A stretch of DNA of 6,964 nt, taken from positions 1 through 6,964 of the forward strand of contig NYVY01000040.1 in the NCBI GenBank assembly GCA_002684875.1, in the 5' to 3' direction. The DNA is from Pseudomonadota bacterium (GTDB lineage Bacteria; Pseudomonadota; Gammaproteobacteria; Burkholderiales; Burkholderiaceae_A). Shown here one piece after another: positions 1 to 6,044 of this stretch. The translations under genes were made by a program, and so were the position numbers. Below the pieces are notes generated by a model. The model searched no databases. It was not told where the DNA came from and saw only the letters and a program-made list of their open reading frames with translations. The first letter of the stretch is position 1. Every line of letters begins with the position of its first letter.

Positions 1-1014
1 TACTAGTGACAGAACTTCGGTTCTAACTGATGATACAGTAATTTTTTTTAAACAGGTGTGTGTGTTACTAGATGCTGCATCTTTCCTATGATTTAAGAAA
101 TCATTAGCAGTCCAAATAATTTTTATATTTTTATTTATTGGATTTAGATATGGACAAGTGGATAAAAAAATCGCTATGGTTGGTTGCCCTAAACTTACAC
201 TTATATGTGTTAATCCAGTATCTACTCCAATACAAAATCTTGCTTTGCTAATGATAACGGATGCTTCCATAAGACTTGTTTTATCAATCAATGAATTTGC
301 TGTGTAGCGTGTTAAATTATTTGCCAAAATTTTCTGTCTGCTATCTAATCCATGCCCCAACAATATACAGCTGTAACCAAAGTCTCTTACTAATAAAGCC
401 GTTAACTCTTCCCAAGATGAATGATCCCAATGTTTTTCAGGTCTAGTAGTGAACGGAATGATAACAAAACTTTTATCTAGGCTTACCTCTTGAGGAACAA
501 CGTTGTTTATATTTACAGACTTGTCCAGAGAAAATCTCGGGTTAAATTCATTTGAGTGAAAACCTAAAGTTTTTGACAGCTCAAAGTATTCCGAGCTTAT
601 CCTTTCCGATTTATCCCGTTTAAAAACTTTATTACAAAAAAAACGTCCTAAAAACTCGGATCCTAAAGATATTTTATTTTTTGAATGACAGAAATATGCT
701 AGTAAATTAGTTCTGAATAAGCCCTGAAGATCTAATATAAGATCATATTTTTCTTTTCTAAGAATTTTCCGTGTCGAGAAGAGTAAATTACAAAATTTAA
801 TAAATGATCTATCTTTTATGTGTTTTTTTAGCTTTTTCTTCGGAAAAACAATTAATTTATCTATTAGATTTTCACTTTTAAGTAAAATTTGATAGTCTTC
901 ATCGATAACCCAAGTAATTCTACACCTCGGGTACTTTTTTTTTAGGGCAGGAAGAATGGGTAACGAAAACACAACATCACCTATGGCTGACGTCCTTATA
1001 ATTAATATGTTAAT
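1..1014 (-). CDS. GT9 family ADP-heptose:lipopolysaccharide heptosyltransferase (WaaC-like), 3' partial, apparent ATT start
   Basis: The frame is open for 338 codons and leaves the window at base 1. The protein would be a glycosyltransferase family 9 enzyme that adds L-glycero-D-manno-heptose to the lipopolysaccharide inner core at the cytoplasmic face of the inner membrane. With ATT (1012-1014) as codon 1 the N-terminus reads (M)NILIIRTSAIGDVV, which matches the family, and the catalytic Asp falls at residue 13 as in E. coli WaaC. Further matches are TTRPEKHW at 189-196 (K194, equivalent to the WaaC donor-binding Lys) and GVDTGLTH at 263-270 (D265, donor binding). Near the C-terminus a CLKKITVSSV stretch is typical of GT9, so probably only a few residues are missing. 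There is no in-frame ATG, GTG or TTG upstream of the GD motif; the first ATG is codon 249. An in-frame TAA at 1036-1038 blocks any upstream start. Which heptose position it serves cannot be told. Seen: frame and motifs. Inferred: ATT initiation and exact acceptor. Confidence 0.85.
   Translation of the reverse strand, partial: MNILIIRTSAIGDVVFSLPILPALKKKYPRCRITWVIDEDYQILLKSENLIDKLIVFPKKKLKKHIKDRSFIKFCNLLFSTRKILRKEKYDLILDLQGLFRTNLLAYFCHSKNKISLGSEFLGRFFCNKVFKRDKSERISSEYFELSKTLGFHSNEFNPRFSLDKSVNINNVVPQEVSLDKSFVIIPFTTRPEKHWDHSSWEELTALLVRDFGYSCILLGHGLDSRQKILANNLTRYTANSLIDKTSLMEASVIISKARFCIGVDTGLTHISVSLGQPTIAIFLSTCPYLNPINKNIKIIWTANDFLNHRKDAASSNTHTCLKKITVSSVRTEVLSLV
935..943 (-). repeat. A9 homopolymer tract in codons 24-27 of the heptosyltransferase
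   Basis: On the coding strand, CTA AAA AAA AAG gives nine consecutive A residues encoding the LKKK that follows the ILPA segment. The tract lies about 70 nt after the ATT start. A one-base change would shift the frame almost from the start, so it is a possible slippage site; its length alone does not prove variation. Confidence 0.6.
997..1002 (+). promoter_or_regulatory. Candidate -10 element (TATAAT) for the sialyltransferase-like gene
   Basis: A perfect TATAAT lies 38 bp before the ATG at 1041, inside the first codons of the opposite-strand heptosyltransferase. Transcription would begin near 1009 and give a leader of about 30 nt. The hexamer at the usual -35 distance (974-979, ACATCA) matches poorly. 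Such hexamers are common in AT-rich DNA, so this is only a candidate. Because the two start codons are 26 bp apart, the promoter must overlap the neighbouring gene wherever it is. Confidence 0.25.
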
Positions 1015-1020
1015 AATTAA

Positions 1021-1026
1021 CCCCCT
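1021..1026 (-). promoter_or_regulatory. Ribosome binding site AGGGGG for the heptosyltransferase
   Basis: On the minus strand AGGGGG is followed by the 6-nt spacer TTAATT and then ATT (1014-1012). It is the only strong Shine-Dalgarno-like sequence in front of any gene in the window, and its spacing picks the ATT as the start. A second ATT directly upstream (1015-1017) would sit only 3 nt from the site and fits less well. Confidence 0.6.
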
Positions 1027-1040
1027 AAAAGCCTCTTATT

Positions 1041-2078
1041 ATGAATAATAATATTTTAATCTTTTTTGTAGCGTCTCCGCTACAAATAATAATAGCTGAT
1101 TCCATCAAGAAACAATTTTATACAGACAAAAATCACAAAAAGATTAAAGCATTTTTAGTATGTTACAGTCGTCCGCTTTCAAAGATTCCTATCGAATCTA
1201 AATGGGATTCTATAGTCCATCTCCTACCTCCAAGAAAAAATCCTAATAGAGGGCTCTTTGGCGTCTCGAGTAAAATATTAGAAAACTTGTTATTAATTCA
1301 TTCTATGTTAGATAGTAAATCAAGTATAAATATATTTGCAGCGTCATACGATAGTGAAACACTAAATTACTTTGTTTCTTTTTTTCGGAAAACACGGAAT
1401 TCATGTTTTTTTCATTTAATTCCTGATGGGTTATTGAATCTAGTGATTAATGCTAAAACACCCTCCAATATGTTTCTAAAAAAATTGCGATGGTTTCGAA
1501 GGTTGTATGACAGTAACCTACAATATACGAATTATATGGGAGATAGACTAGGATCAGAGGCAGAGTTTATAAAAACTATATATACTATCCCTGGAATTTT
1601 AACTAATTATTCAAAGGAGAAAACTAGAGAAATTTCGTTTTTAAAAAAGGGTCCAAAATCTAGTAAATTTTATTCCGATCAAAACAAAGTACTGATTGTA
1701 GGACAACCATTGCTTGGCTTTAAACTTGTTACTATTGACCAGTGTAATGCAATATCTACACGAATATTTGATTGGTTAGTCTTAAATAACTTTAATGAAG
1801 TTTATTATAAAAAACATCCAAGAGATTGTAACTCTAACTTATATCATAAGAGCTATGAATTAATTAAGGACGATATTATAATAGAAGAATATATGCAAAA
1901 AAACTTTTTTAAATATGTCATTGGTGTTCACTCATCAGTTTTAATATTTGCCAAACAAATTTATGGAGAAATGTCCACTGTAATTTCATTCGGAATGGAT
2001 AGAGTTTTATTCAAAAACAATGAACTCAAGGCAAGACTGACTGAAACCTATAAGAATTTAGATATAGTTATCAAATAA
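1041..2078 (+). CDS. Sialyltransferase-like glycosyltransferase (GT52/polysialyltransferase type), probable nonulosonate (legionaminic acid) transferase
   Basis: This 345-residue protein resembles the bacterial sialyltransferases that use CMP-activated nine-carbon sugars (GT52, GT38 and related). The N-terminus ILIFFVASPLQIIIADS (5-21) is the typical first strand followed by a PLQ-type motif. IPDG at 127-130 corresponds to the D/E-D/E-G motif, with one acidic residue only. VGQPL is at 220-224, KKHPRD at 257-262 contains the HP motif, and VHSS at 296-299 is the S motif. There is no signal peptide, so it should act in the cytoplasm. The ATG at 1041 follows an in-frame TAA at 1026-1028 and has no Shine-Dalgarno sequence. 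It lies head-to-head with the heptosyltransferase and tail-to-tail with the legionaminic acid operon, so CMP-legionaminic acid as donor and a lipopolysaccharide-type acceptor are inferences from context. A sialic acid or pseudaminic acid donor remains possible. Confidence 0.72.
   Translation: MNNNILIFFVASPLQIIIADSIKKQFYTDKNHKKIKAFLVCYSRPLSKIPIESKWDSIVHLLPPRKNPNRGLFGVSSKILENLLLIHSMLDSKSSINIFAASYDSETLNYFVSFFRKTRNSCFFHLIPDGLLNLVINAKTPSNMFLKKLRWFRRLYDSNLQYTNYMGDRLGSEAEFIKTIYTIPGILTNYSKEKTREISFLKKGPKSSKFYSDQNKVLIVGQPLLGFKLVTIDQCNAISTRIFDWLVLNNFNEVYYKKHPRDCNSNLYHKSYELIKDDIIIEEYMQKNFFKYVIGVHSSVLIFAKQIYGEMSTVISFGMDRVLFKNNELKARLTETYKNLDIVIK
1065..1086. repeat. Perfect 9-bp inverted repeat with 4-nt loop
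   Basis: TTTGTAGCG - TCTC - CGCTACAAA reads the same on both strands apart from the loop. It lies over codons 9-16 of the sialyltransferase-like gene and 51-72 bp upstream of the ATT start of the divergent heptosyltransferase. The six inner base pairs are GC-richer than their surroundings. No T-run follows on either strand, so it is not an intrinsic terminator. It could be an operator for the divergent promoters or an mRNA hairpin near the start. It could also be chance, since part of it encodes the conserved VASPLQ motif. Confidence 0.5.
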
Positions 2079-2080
2079 TT

Positions 2081-3244
2081 TTAAATCTTGAAACCAAGGT
2101 CAACAAAATTTTTTGTTTTTATTGTCGCTGTCTCAGACAAGGATAATATTTCAACAATTTTGTCACTAGTGATAGTACCATCATACGGATTTTTAAATTT
2201 TTTTGGCAGTTCTAATCCGTTATTTAATATATTTTGGATAGTTTCTACAATTAAACTTTTTTTGAGGGGTACTGAGATTATATTTTCAGCAAAAACTCTT
2301 CCCTCTTGCCTATTTCCAATATTTACCACTGGTATTTTAAATGAAGGAGCCTCTATAATACCACTCGACGAATTTCCAATAAAAACATCGCAATACTTAA
2401 GAATATTTAGAAAGAGTTTCTGTCCAAGTGAGATATTAAAAAACCAATTATTTCTTTTTTTGGTATATTCCTGAATTTTTTTATTTATTTCAATACCTCC
2501 TGTATCAGCATTTGAACCTGTAAACAGAATATTAGCAAATTTAAATTGTTTAAGTGAATGTAGTAACAACTCGATCTCTTGATTTGCATTGTGTTTTCCA
2601 AGAGTTGTTGGATGATAAGTAACTAATAAAAGCTTTCTTTTTGAATCCAGCCCTAGTCTTTTAAAAATTTCGTTTCTATCTAAAAATTTTGAATTCTTTA
2701 TATTCTCAACACTTAGGCTTCCTACATTAAATACATTATTTGCATTTTCGCCTAATTGTATAATTCTCTTTTTATAAATTTCAGTTGCTGGAAAATGAAT
2801 ATGGGATAGTTTTGTAATCGCATGTCGAATAGAATCATCTAGAGCACCCACTGTTTTTTCACCACCATGAATATGAGCAAGTGTAATTTTTAAAAAAAAG
2901 GCAGATAGGACAGCTGAAAATAGTTCATACCTGTCTCCAAGTACAACGACAATATTTGGTTCGGTAGCTTTAAACAATTGACTAAATTTATTTAAGCCAA
3001 CGCCAATAATATCAGCCTCTTTGAACTTTTCATTGTTCATATCAATATCTATGTCTACTAAGTGATAATTATTGAATCCATCTTTTTTAATTTCCTCCAA
3101 CGTATATCCTAGGTTCTCTGATAAATGAGAACCAGAGACTATCAATTCTAGATTCAGCAAATCTGAAGTATCAATCTTTCTCAATAACGGAGAGAGAATC
3201 CCGTAATCAGAGCGTGATGTTGTAATAACAGCAATCTTAATCAT
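2081..3244 (-). CDS. neuC: NeuC/LegG-type hydrolysing NDP-sugar 2-epimerase of the legionaminic acid pathway
   Basis: This 387-residue protein belongs to the hydrolysing UDP-GlcNAc 2-epimerase family (two Rossmann-like domains, GT-B fold, cytoplasmic). It releases the nucleotide and inverts C2 of the sugar. Beside legB, legC and legH the likely substrate is the NDP-2,4-diacetamido sugar, giving free 2,4-diacetamido-2,4,6-trideoxymannose (the LegG role) rather than ManNAc. Family signatures are TSRSDYG (9-15), LGDRYE (102-107), HIHGGE (124-129) with DDSIRHA (136-142), NVGS (173-176), TYHPTT (209-214), FTGSNADTGG (241-250), IGNSSSGIIEAPS (289-301) and NIGNRQEGR (308-316). Length is normal for the family. 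Its ATG overlaps the neuB stop as ATGA (3241-3244), which suggests translational coupling; only a weak AAAGA precedes it. It is the last visible gene of the operon and ends 2 bp from the stop of the convergent gene. The family is certain; UDP versus GDP linkage and the exact sugar are inferred. Confidence 0.93.
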   Translation of the reverse strand: MIKIAVITTSRSDYGILSPLLRKIDTSDLLNLELIVSGSHLSENLGYTLEEIKKDGFNNYHLVDIDIDMNNEKFKEADIIGVGLNKFSQLFKATEPNIVVVLGDRYELFSAVLSAFFLKITLAHIHGGEKTVGALDDSIRHAITKLSHIHFPATEIYKKRIIQLGENANNVFNVGSLSVENIKNSKFLDRNEIFKRLGLDSKRKLLLVTYHPTTLGKHNANQEIELLLHSLKQFKFANILFTGSNADTGGIEINKKIQEYTKKRNNWFFNISLGQKLFLNILKYCDVFIGNSSSGIIEAPSFKIPVVNIGNRQEGRVFAENIISVPLKKSLIVETIQNILNNGLELPKKFKNPYDGTITSDKIVEILSLSETATIKTKNFVDLGFKI

Positions 3245-4245
3245 TCTTTATCAATTAATTCGTCTTTTTGGTAATCTCTTTTCGCAGTTTTTCCGAGGTA
3301 ATTTTTCCACTCAGAGGCACAAACGCCGAGAAATGGTCTTTTCGTCGTAAGATTTGAGGTGGTATAAATGGTTCCTTTTTTTATAAATGTATTTGATACT
3401 ATAGACTTTCGTACTACTTTTTTATTTAGTAACTCGGTGCCAGAGGGTTTTTTCTGATATTTTCCAAGTATTTTTTCAATCATCCTTATTTTTTTTACCA
3501 TTAAAGTGAATTCATCAATATCTAAACTTGCTCTATGATCTGGCCCCTCACTTGTTTTGTCCAGTGTAAAATGCTTTTCAATGACGGTGGCTCCTTTCGC
3601 TACCGCCGCTAATGCAACATCGATACCAATGGTATGGTCTGAATAACCTATATCTGTTTGGAAATAGTTTTTTAAGTAGTCCATTCCATTTAAGTTTACA
3701 TCAGACAAAGGGGTTGGATAGTCAGTGTTGCAATGGAGGATTGTAACTTTTGGGTTGAACGAACCCTCTAGTTTAAGCCAATCCATAGCATTACTAATTT
3801 CAGTGATTGAAGCCATACCAGTGGAAAGAATAATTTGTTTTTTTAATTCTGCAATTTTTGTTAACAATTGAATATTTGTAATTTCTCCAGAGGGAATTTT
3901 TATAATACTTACATTAATAAGTCTCAAAAAGTTTAAACTTTTCAGGTCAAATGGACTAGAAATAAATTCAATACCTATTTTTTTTGCATAATCGGAAAGT
4001 TTTGTTTGTTCTAAAAAATCTAGCTGATATTTTTTTAGCATTTCTCTTTGTGACCCAGGATCGGAACCAAGTTTTTGATAATCTGCTTTCTCTGTGTTTG
4101 GTAATACTAACTCTTCTGCGATATAGCTTTGGAATTTAATAGCATCTGCATTAAAGGCTTTTGCAGCATCGATCATTTTTATTGCGGTATTGAAATTACC
4201 ATTATGATTAACTCCAGCTTCTGCAATTATAAAAACAGGCTTCAT
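3241..4245 (-). CDS. neuB: NeuB/LegI-type nonulosonate synthase (N,N'-diacetyllegionaminate synthase)
   Basis: This 334-residue sialic-acid synthase-family enzyme condenses phosphoenolpyruvate with a mannose-type six-carbon sugar to form a nine-carbon acid. Here the substrate is probably 2,4-diacetamido-2,4,6-trideoxymannose and the product di-N-acetyl-legionaminic acid. The N-terminal TIM barrel shows AEAGVNHNG (8-16), KFQ (37-39), SSPFD (96-100), KIPSGEITN (116-124), LSTGM (140-144), LHCNTDYPTP (170-179), GYSDHT (200-205), EKHFT (223-227) and GPDHRASL (234-241). H204 and H225 correspond to the metal-binding histidines of the meningococcal enzyme. The C-terminal SAF (antifreeze-like) domain begins near 277 and keeps the sugar-contacting Arg (R303). 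The loop after it reads RPFLGVCASEW instead of the more usual RPGxGISP-type sequence. The gene starts 9 bp after legH without a visible Shine-Dalgarno sequence and overlaps neuC by 4 bp. LegI function is assigned from context; a NeuNAc or pseudaminate synthase is less likely. Confidence 0.93.
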   Translation of the reverse strand: MKPVFIIAEAGVNHNGNFNTAIKMIDAAKAFNADAIKFQSYIAEELVLPNTEKADYQKLGSDPGSQREMLKKYQLDFLEQTKLSDYAKKIGIEFISSPFDLKSLNFLRLINVSIIKIPSGEITNIQLLTKIAELKKQIILSTGMASITEISNAMDWLKLEGSFNPKVTILHCNTDYPTPLSDVNLNGMDYLKNYFQTDIGYSDHTIGIDVALAAVAKGATVIEKHFTLDKTSEGPDHRASLDIDEFTLMVKKIRMIEKILGKYQKKPSGTELLNKKVVRKSIVSNTFIKKGTIYTTSNLTTKRPFLGVCASEWKNYLGKTAKRDYQKDELIDKE

Positions 4246-4254
4246 GAATATACG

Positions 4255-4863
4255 TTACGAATAAAACGTTCTGGAAGGAAGGTCTCTTTTAACGACAGAT
4301 CCAGCTGAAATAGATACATTTTTTCCAATATTTATTCCTTCATAGATTACACTACCGCTTCCTACAAATGTACTATCACCAATTTTTACCCCACCATTAA
4401 CCTTTACACCAGTAGAAATATGGCAATGATTACCAATAATACTCTCATGTTCAATAAGTGATTGTGTATTAATAATTGTATTCTTTCCGATTACAGCATT
4501 AGCGTTAATAAGACACTGATGCATAATCGTTACTCCTTCCATAATCTTTGAACTACGAGACACATATGATGTACTGGCGATAATTGATTCTAAAGAAATC
4601 CCAGTATTTTTTATTAAGGTAAACTTTTGTTCTCTTAAAGTGCAAAATCCGACCTTTCCAATAGCTAAAAAAAATAAATGGTTTTCATTTATCAATGTAT
4701 TAAGTTTATACTCAGGAAATATTGGAATATCTTTAAAGGAAGAGTTATGGTAACCCTCTTTCTCTATGATCCCAGATAATATCCAGCTCTGTTTAGAAGA
4801 GATAATATCAAAACATGATATACAATGTCCTCCTCCTCCGAAAATAAATAATTTTTTTTTCAT
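4255..4863 (-). CDS. legH: NeuD/PglD-type sugar O/N-acetyltransferase (LegH role), short C-terminus
   Basis: This 202-residue protein is a NeuD/PglD-like acetyl-CoA-dependent transferase. In this operon it should N-acetylate the 4-amino group made by LegC. The N-terminal sugar-nucleotide-binding domain opens with LFIFGGGGHC (5-14). The C-terminal left-handed beta-helix of hexapeptide repeats covers about 100-196. H139-E140 in NTQSLIEHESIIG (132-144) line up with the catalytic His and Glu of PglD, and GSGSVI and SAGSVV repeats bind the cofactor region. The protein ends KRDLPSRTFYS, just before the G-x-P-A-K tail usual in the family; the next gene begins 9 bp further on. The ATG overlaps the legC stop as ATGA (4860-4863), no Shine-Dalgarno sequence is seen, and codons 2-4 form an A9 run. 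It could instead be an O-acetyltransferase of the finished sugar (NeuD role), but the legB-legC neighbours favour LegH. Confidence 0.85.
   Translation of the reverse strand: MKKKLFIFGGGGHCISCFDIISSKQSWILSGIIEKEGYHNSSFKDIPIFPEYKLNTLINENHLFFLAIGKVGFCTLREQKFTLIKNTGISLESIIASTSYVSRSSKIMEGVTIMHQCLINANAVIGKNTIINTQSLIEHESIIGNHCHISTGVKVNGGVKIGDSTFVGSGSVIYEGINIGKNVSISAGSVVKRDLPSRTFYS
4852..4860 (-). repeat. A9 homopolymer tract directly after the legH start codon
   Basis: Codons 2-4 of the acetyltransferase are AAA AAA AAA, followed by TTA, so nine A residues follow the ATG directly. A run here can shift the frame of nearly the whole protein, or may simply be an A-rich start region that helps initiation where no Shine-Dalgarno sequence is present. 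Confidence 0.6.
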
Positions 4864-6038
4864 AGGAAAGGGCTACTGGGTAAATTAAATATTCTTTCAT
4901 TAAGGCTATTCATATTCTCCATCCCTGATGACGGAAATTGACAAAACATTTTTAATGTATGCAGTGGTTCCCATGATGGTCTTATGAAGATATCGTTCTC
5001 TTTGCATCTTTCTAAAAGATTTTCATAAAAAAATGTTTCTTTTTTGTTTAATACAACAGTATTCAACCAATAATTGCTATTTGCATAATCTTGTTCTTTT
5101 ACTAAATTCAACCAAGGACAACTTTCAAAAACAGTTTGGTACCTGTCATGAAGCCCCCTTTTTGCTTTCTTAATTTTCTCAAATGTTTCGAGTTGTGCAC
5201 ATCCAACAGCTGCATTTATATTTGGCATTCGGTAATTATATCCAAGTTCATCGTGAATTAATTTATAAGGATGAGATACTTTAGAAGTTGTACTTATATG
5301 CCTAACTTTTTTTGCAAAAGAATTATTATTCGTCAGAATTGCTCCACCCCCGCCAGTCGTAATAATTTTGTTTCCATTAAAGCTTAAACAGCCTGCTAAA
5401 CCTGCAGTGCCAGTGTGCTGGCTATTATAAAAACTTCCAAGAGACTCAGCAGCGTCTTCTACAATCACTAAGTTGTACTTAGAAGCTAACCTTAATAATT
5501 TATTCACATGAATAGGTTGACCGTATAAATGAACAGGAATTATCCCAAAAATTCTTCTTTTAGTTAGTTTGTTTGTGCAGAACCCACTGTGCGATTCAGT
5601 ATTTAATCTAAGATAATCATCTAGTAATTCAAAATCTATATTCAAGTCTTTTTTTGATACATCACAAAAATGTGGAATTGCGCCAGCGTAACGAATAGCA
5701 TTAGCAGTACCAACAAATGTTAATGATGGTAAAAGTATTTCATCATTAGTAGAAATACCTGAACAATAAATTGCCAAGTGCAGTGCTGCTGTACCATTTA
5801 TCGTTGCAATTACGTTCTTAGCACCAGTATATTCCGAAAGCATACGTTCAAATTTTACTACATAGTCTCCAATAGAAGATACATAGTTAGATTTTATACA
5901 GTCTTTAAGATAATTAACTTCATTTCCAGTAAAATGAGGTTCATGCAGAGAAAGCGCTTTTTTTCCACATACCTGTCTAATTGCTAGTATAAAATCGTTT
6001 ATTTTTTTTTCTTGAGTGGCTGTAATATTACTTCCCAT
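4860..6038 (-). CDS. legC: LegC-type PLP-dependent sugar aminotransferase (DegT/DnrJ/EryC1 family)
   Basis: This 392-residue protein is a fold-type I aminotransferase that adds a 4-amino group, normally from glutamate, to the NDP-4-keto-6-deoxy-GlcNAc made by LegB. Visible features are LHEPHFTGNE (31-40), typical of the LegC subgroup start, and TINGTAALHLA (79-89) for phosphate binding. PSLTFVGTANAIRYAGAIP (104-122) follows, then PVHLYGQP (168-175), VEDAAESLGS (193-202) with the cofactor-nitrogen Asp D195, and SFNGNKIITTGGGG (219-232) with the Schiff-base Lys K224. GYNYRMPNINAAVGCAQL follows near 270. Length is normal. The start at 6038 lies 9 bp from the last base of the legB stop (6-bp gap), with only AT-rich sequence and no Shine-Dalgarno motif upstream. 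Codons 10-13 contain an A9 run. Overlap with legH indicates translational coupling. Cytoplasmic. NDP identity (UDP or GDP) cannot be decided. Confidence 0.92.
   Translation of the reverse strand: MGSNITATQEKKINDFILAIRQVCGKKALSLHEPHFTGNEVNYLKDCIKSNYVSSIGDYVVKFERMLSEYTGAKNVIATINGTAALHLAIYCSGISTNDEILLPSLTFVGTANAIRYAGAIPHFCDVSKKDLNIDFELLDDYLRLNTESHSGFCTNKLTKRRIFGIIPVHLYGQPIHVNKLLRLASKYNLVIVEDAAESLGSFYNSQHTGTAGLAGCLSFNGNKIITTGGGGAILTNNNSFAKKVRHISTTSKVSHPYKLIHDELGYNYRMPNINAAVGCAQLETFEKIKKAKRGLHDRYQTVFESCPWLNLVKEQDYANSNYWLNTVVLNKKETFFYENLLERCKENDIFIRPSWEPLHTLKMFCQFPSSGMENMNSLNERIFNLPSSPFL
6002..6010 (-). repeat. A9 homopolymer tract in codons 10-13 of legC
   Basis: On the coding strand GAA AAA AAA ATA gives nine A residues encoding E-K-K-I, before the first conserved motif of the aminotransferase. 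It is the third A9 run within the first 30 codons of a gene in this window. Confidence 0.6.
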
Positions 6039-6044
6039 TAATTA

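Noticed and set aside
1068..1074. GTAGCGT resembling the core of an ops (RfaH recruitment) element
   Set aside because: The preceding GGCG half is absent (TTTT instead), and the site lies inside a coding sequence rather than in an operon leader.
2102..2117. AACAAAA/TTTTGTT inverted repeat followed by a T-run, as a terminator for the plus-strand gene
   Set aside because: The stem is almost all A-T with a 2-nt loop and lies within the neuC coding end; it is too weak to call in AT-rich sequence.
2122..2140. TTGTC/GACAA hairpin near the convergent junction
   Set aside because: It has a 5-bp stem with a 9-nt loop and no T-run on either strand.
2088..2474. Plus-strand open frame of 128 codons
   Set aside because: It is antisense within neuC, which has every family motif; the frame shows no recognisable domain or start signal.
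5778..5987. Plus-strand open frame of 69 codons
   Set aside because: It is antisense within legC, with a Cys/Arg/Phe-rich composition typical of a shadow frame.
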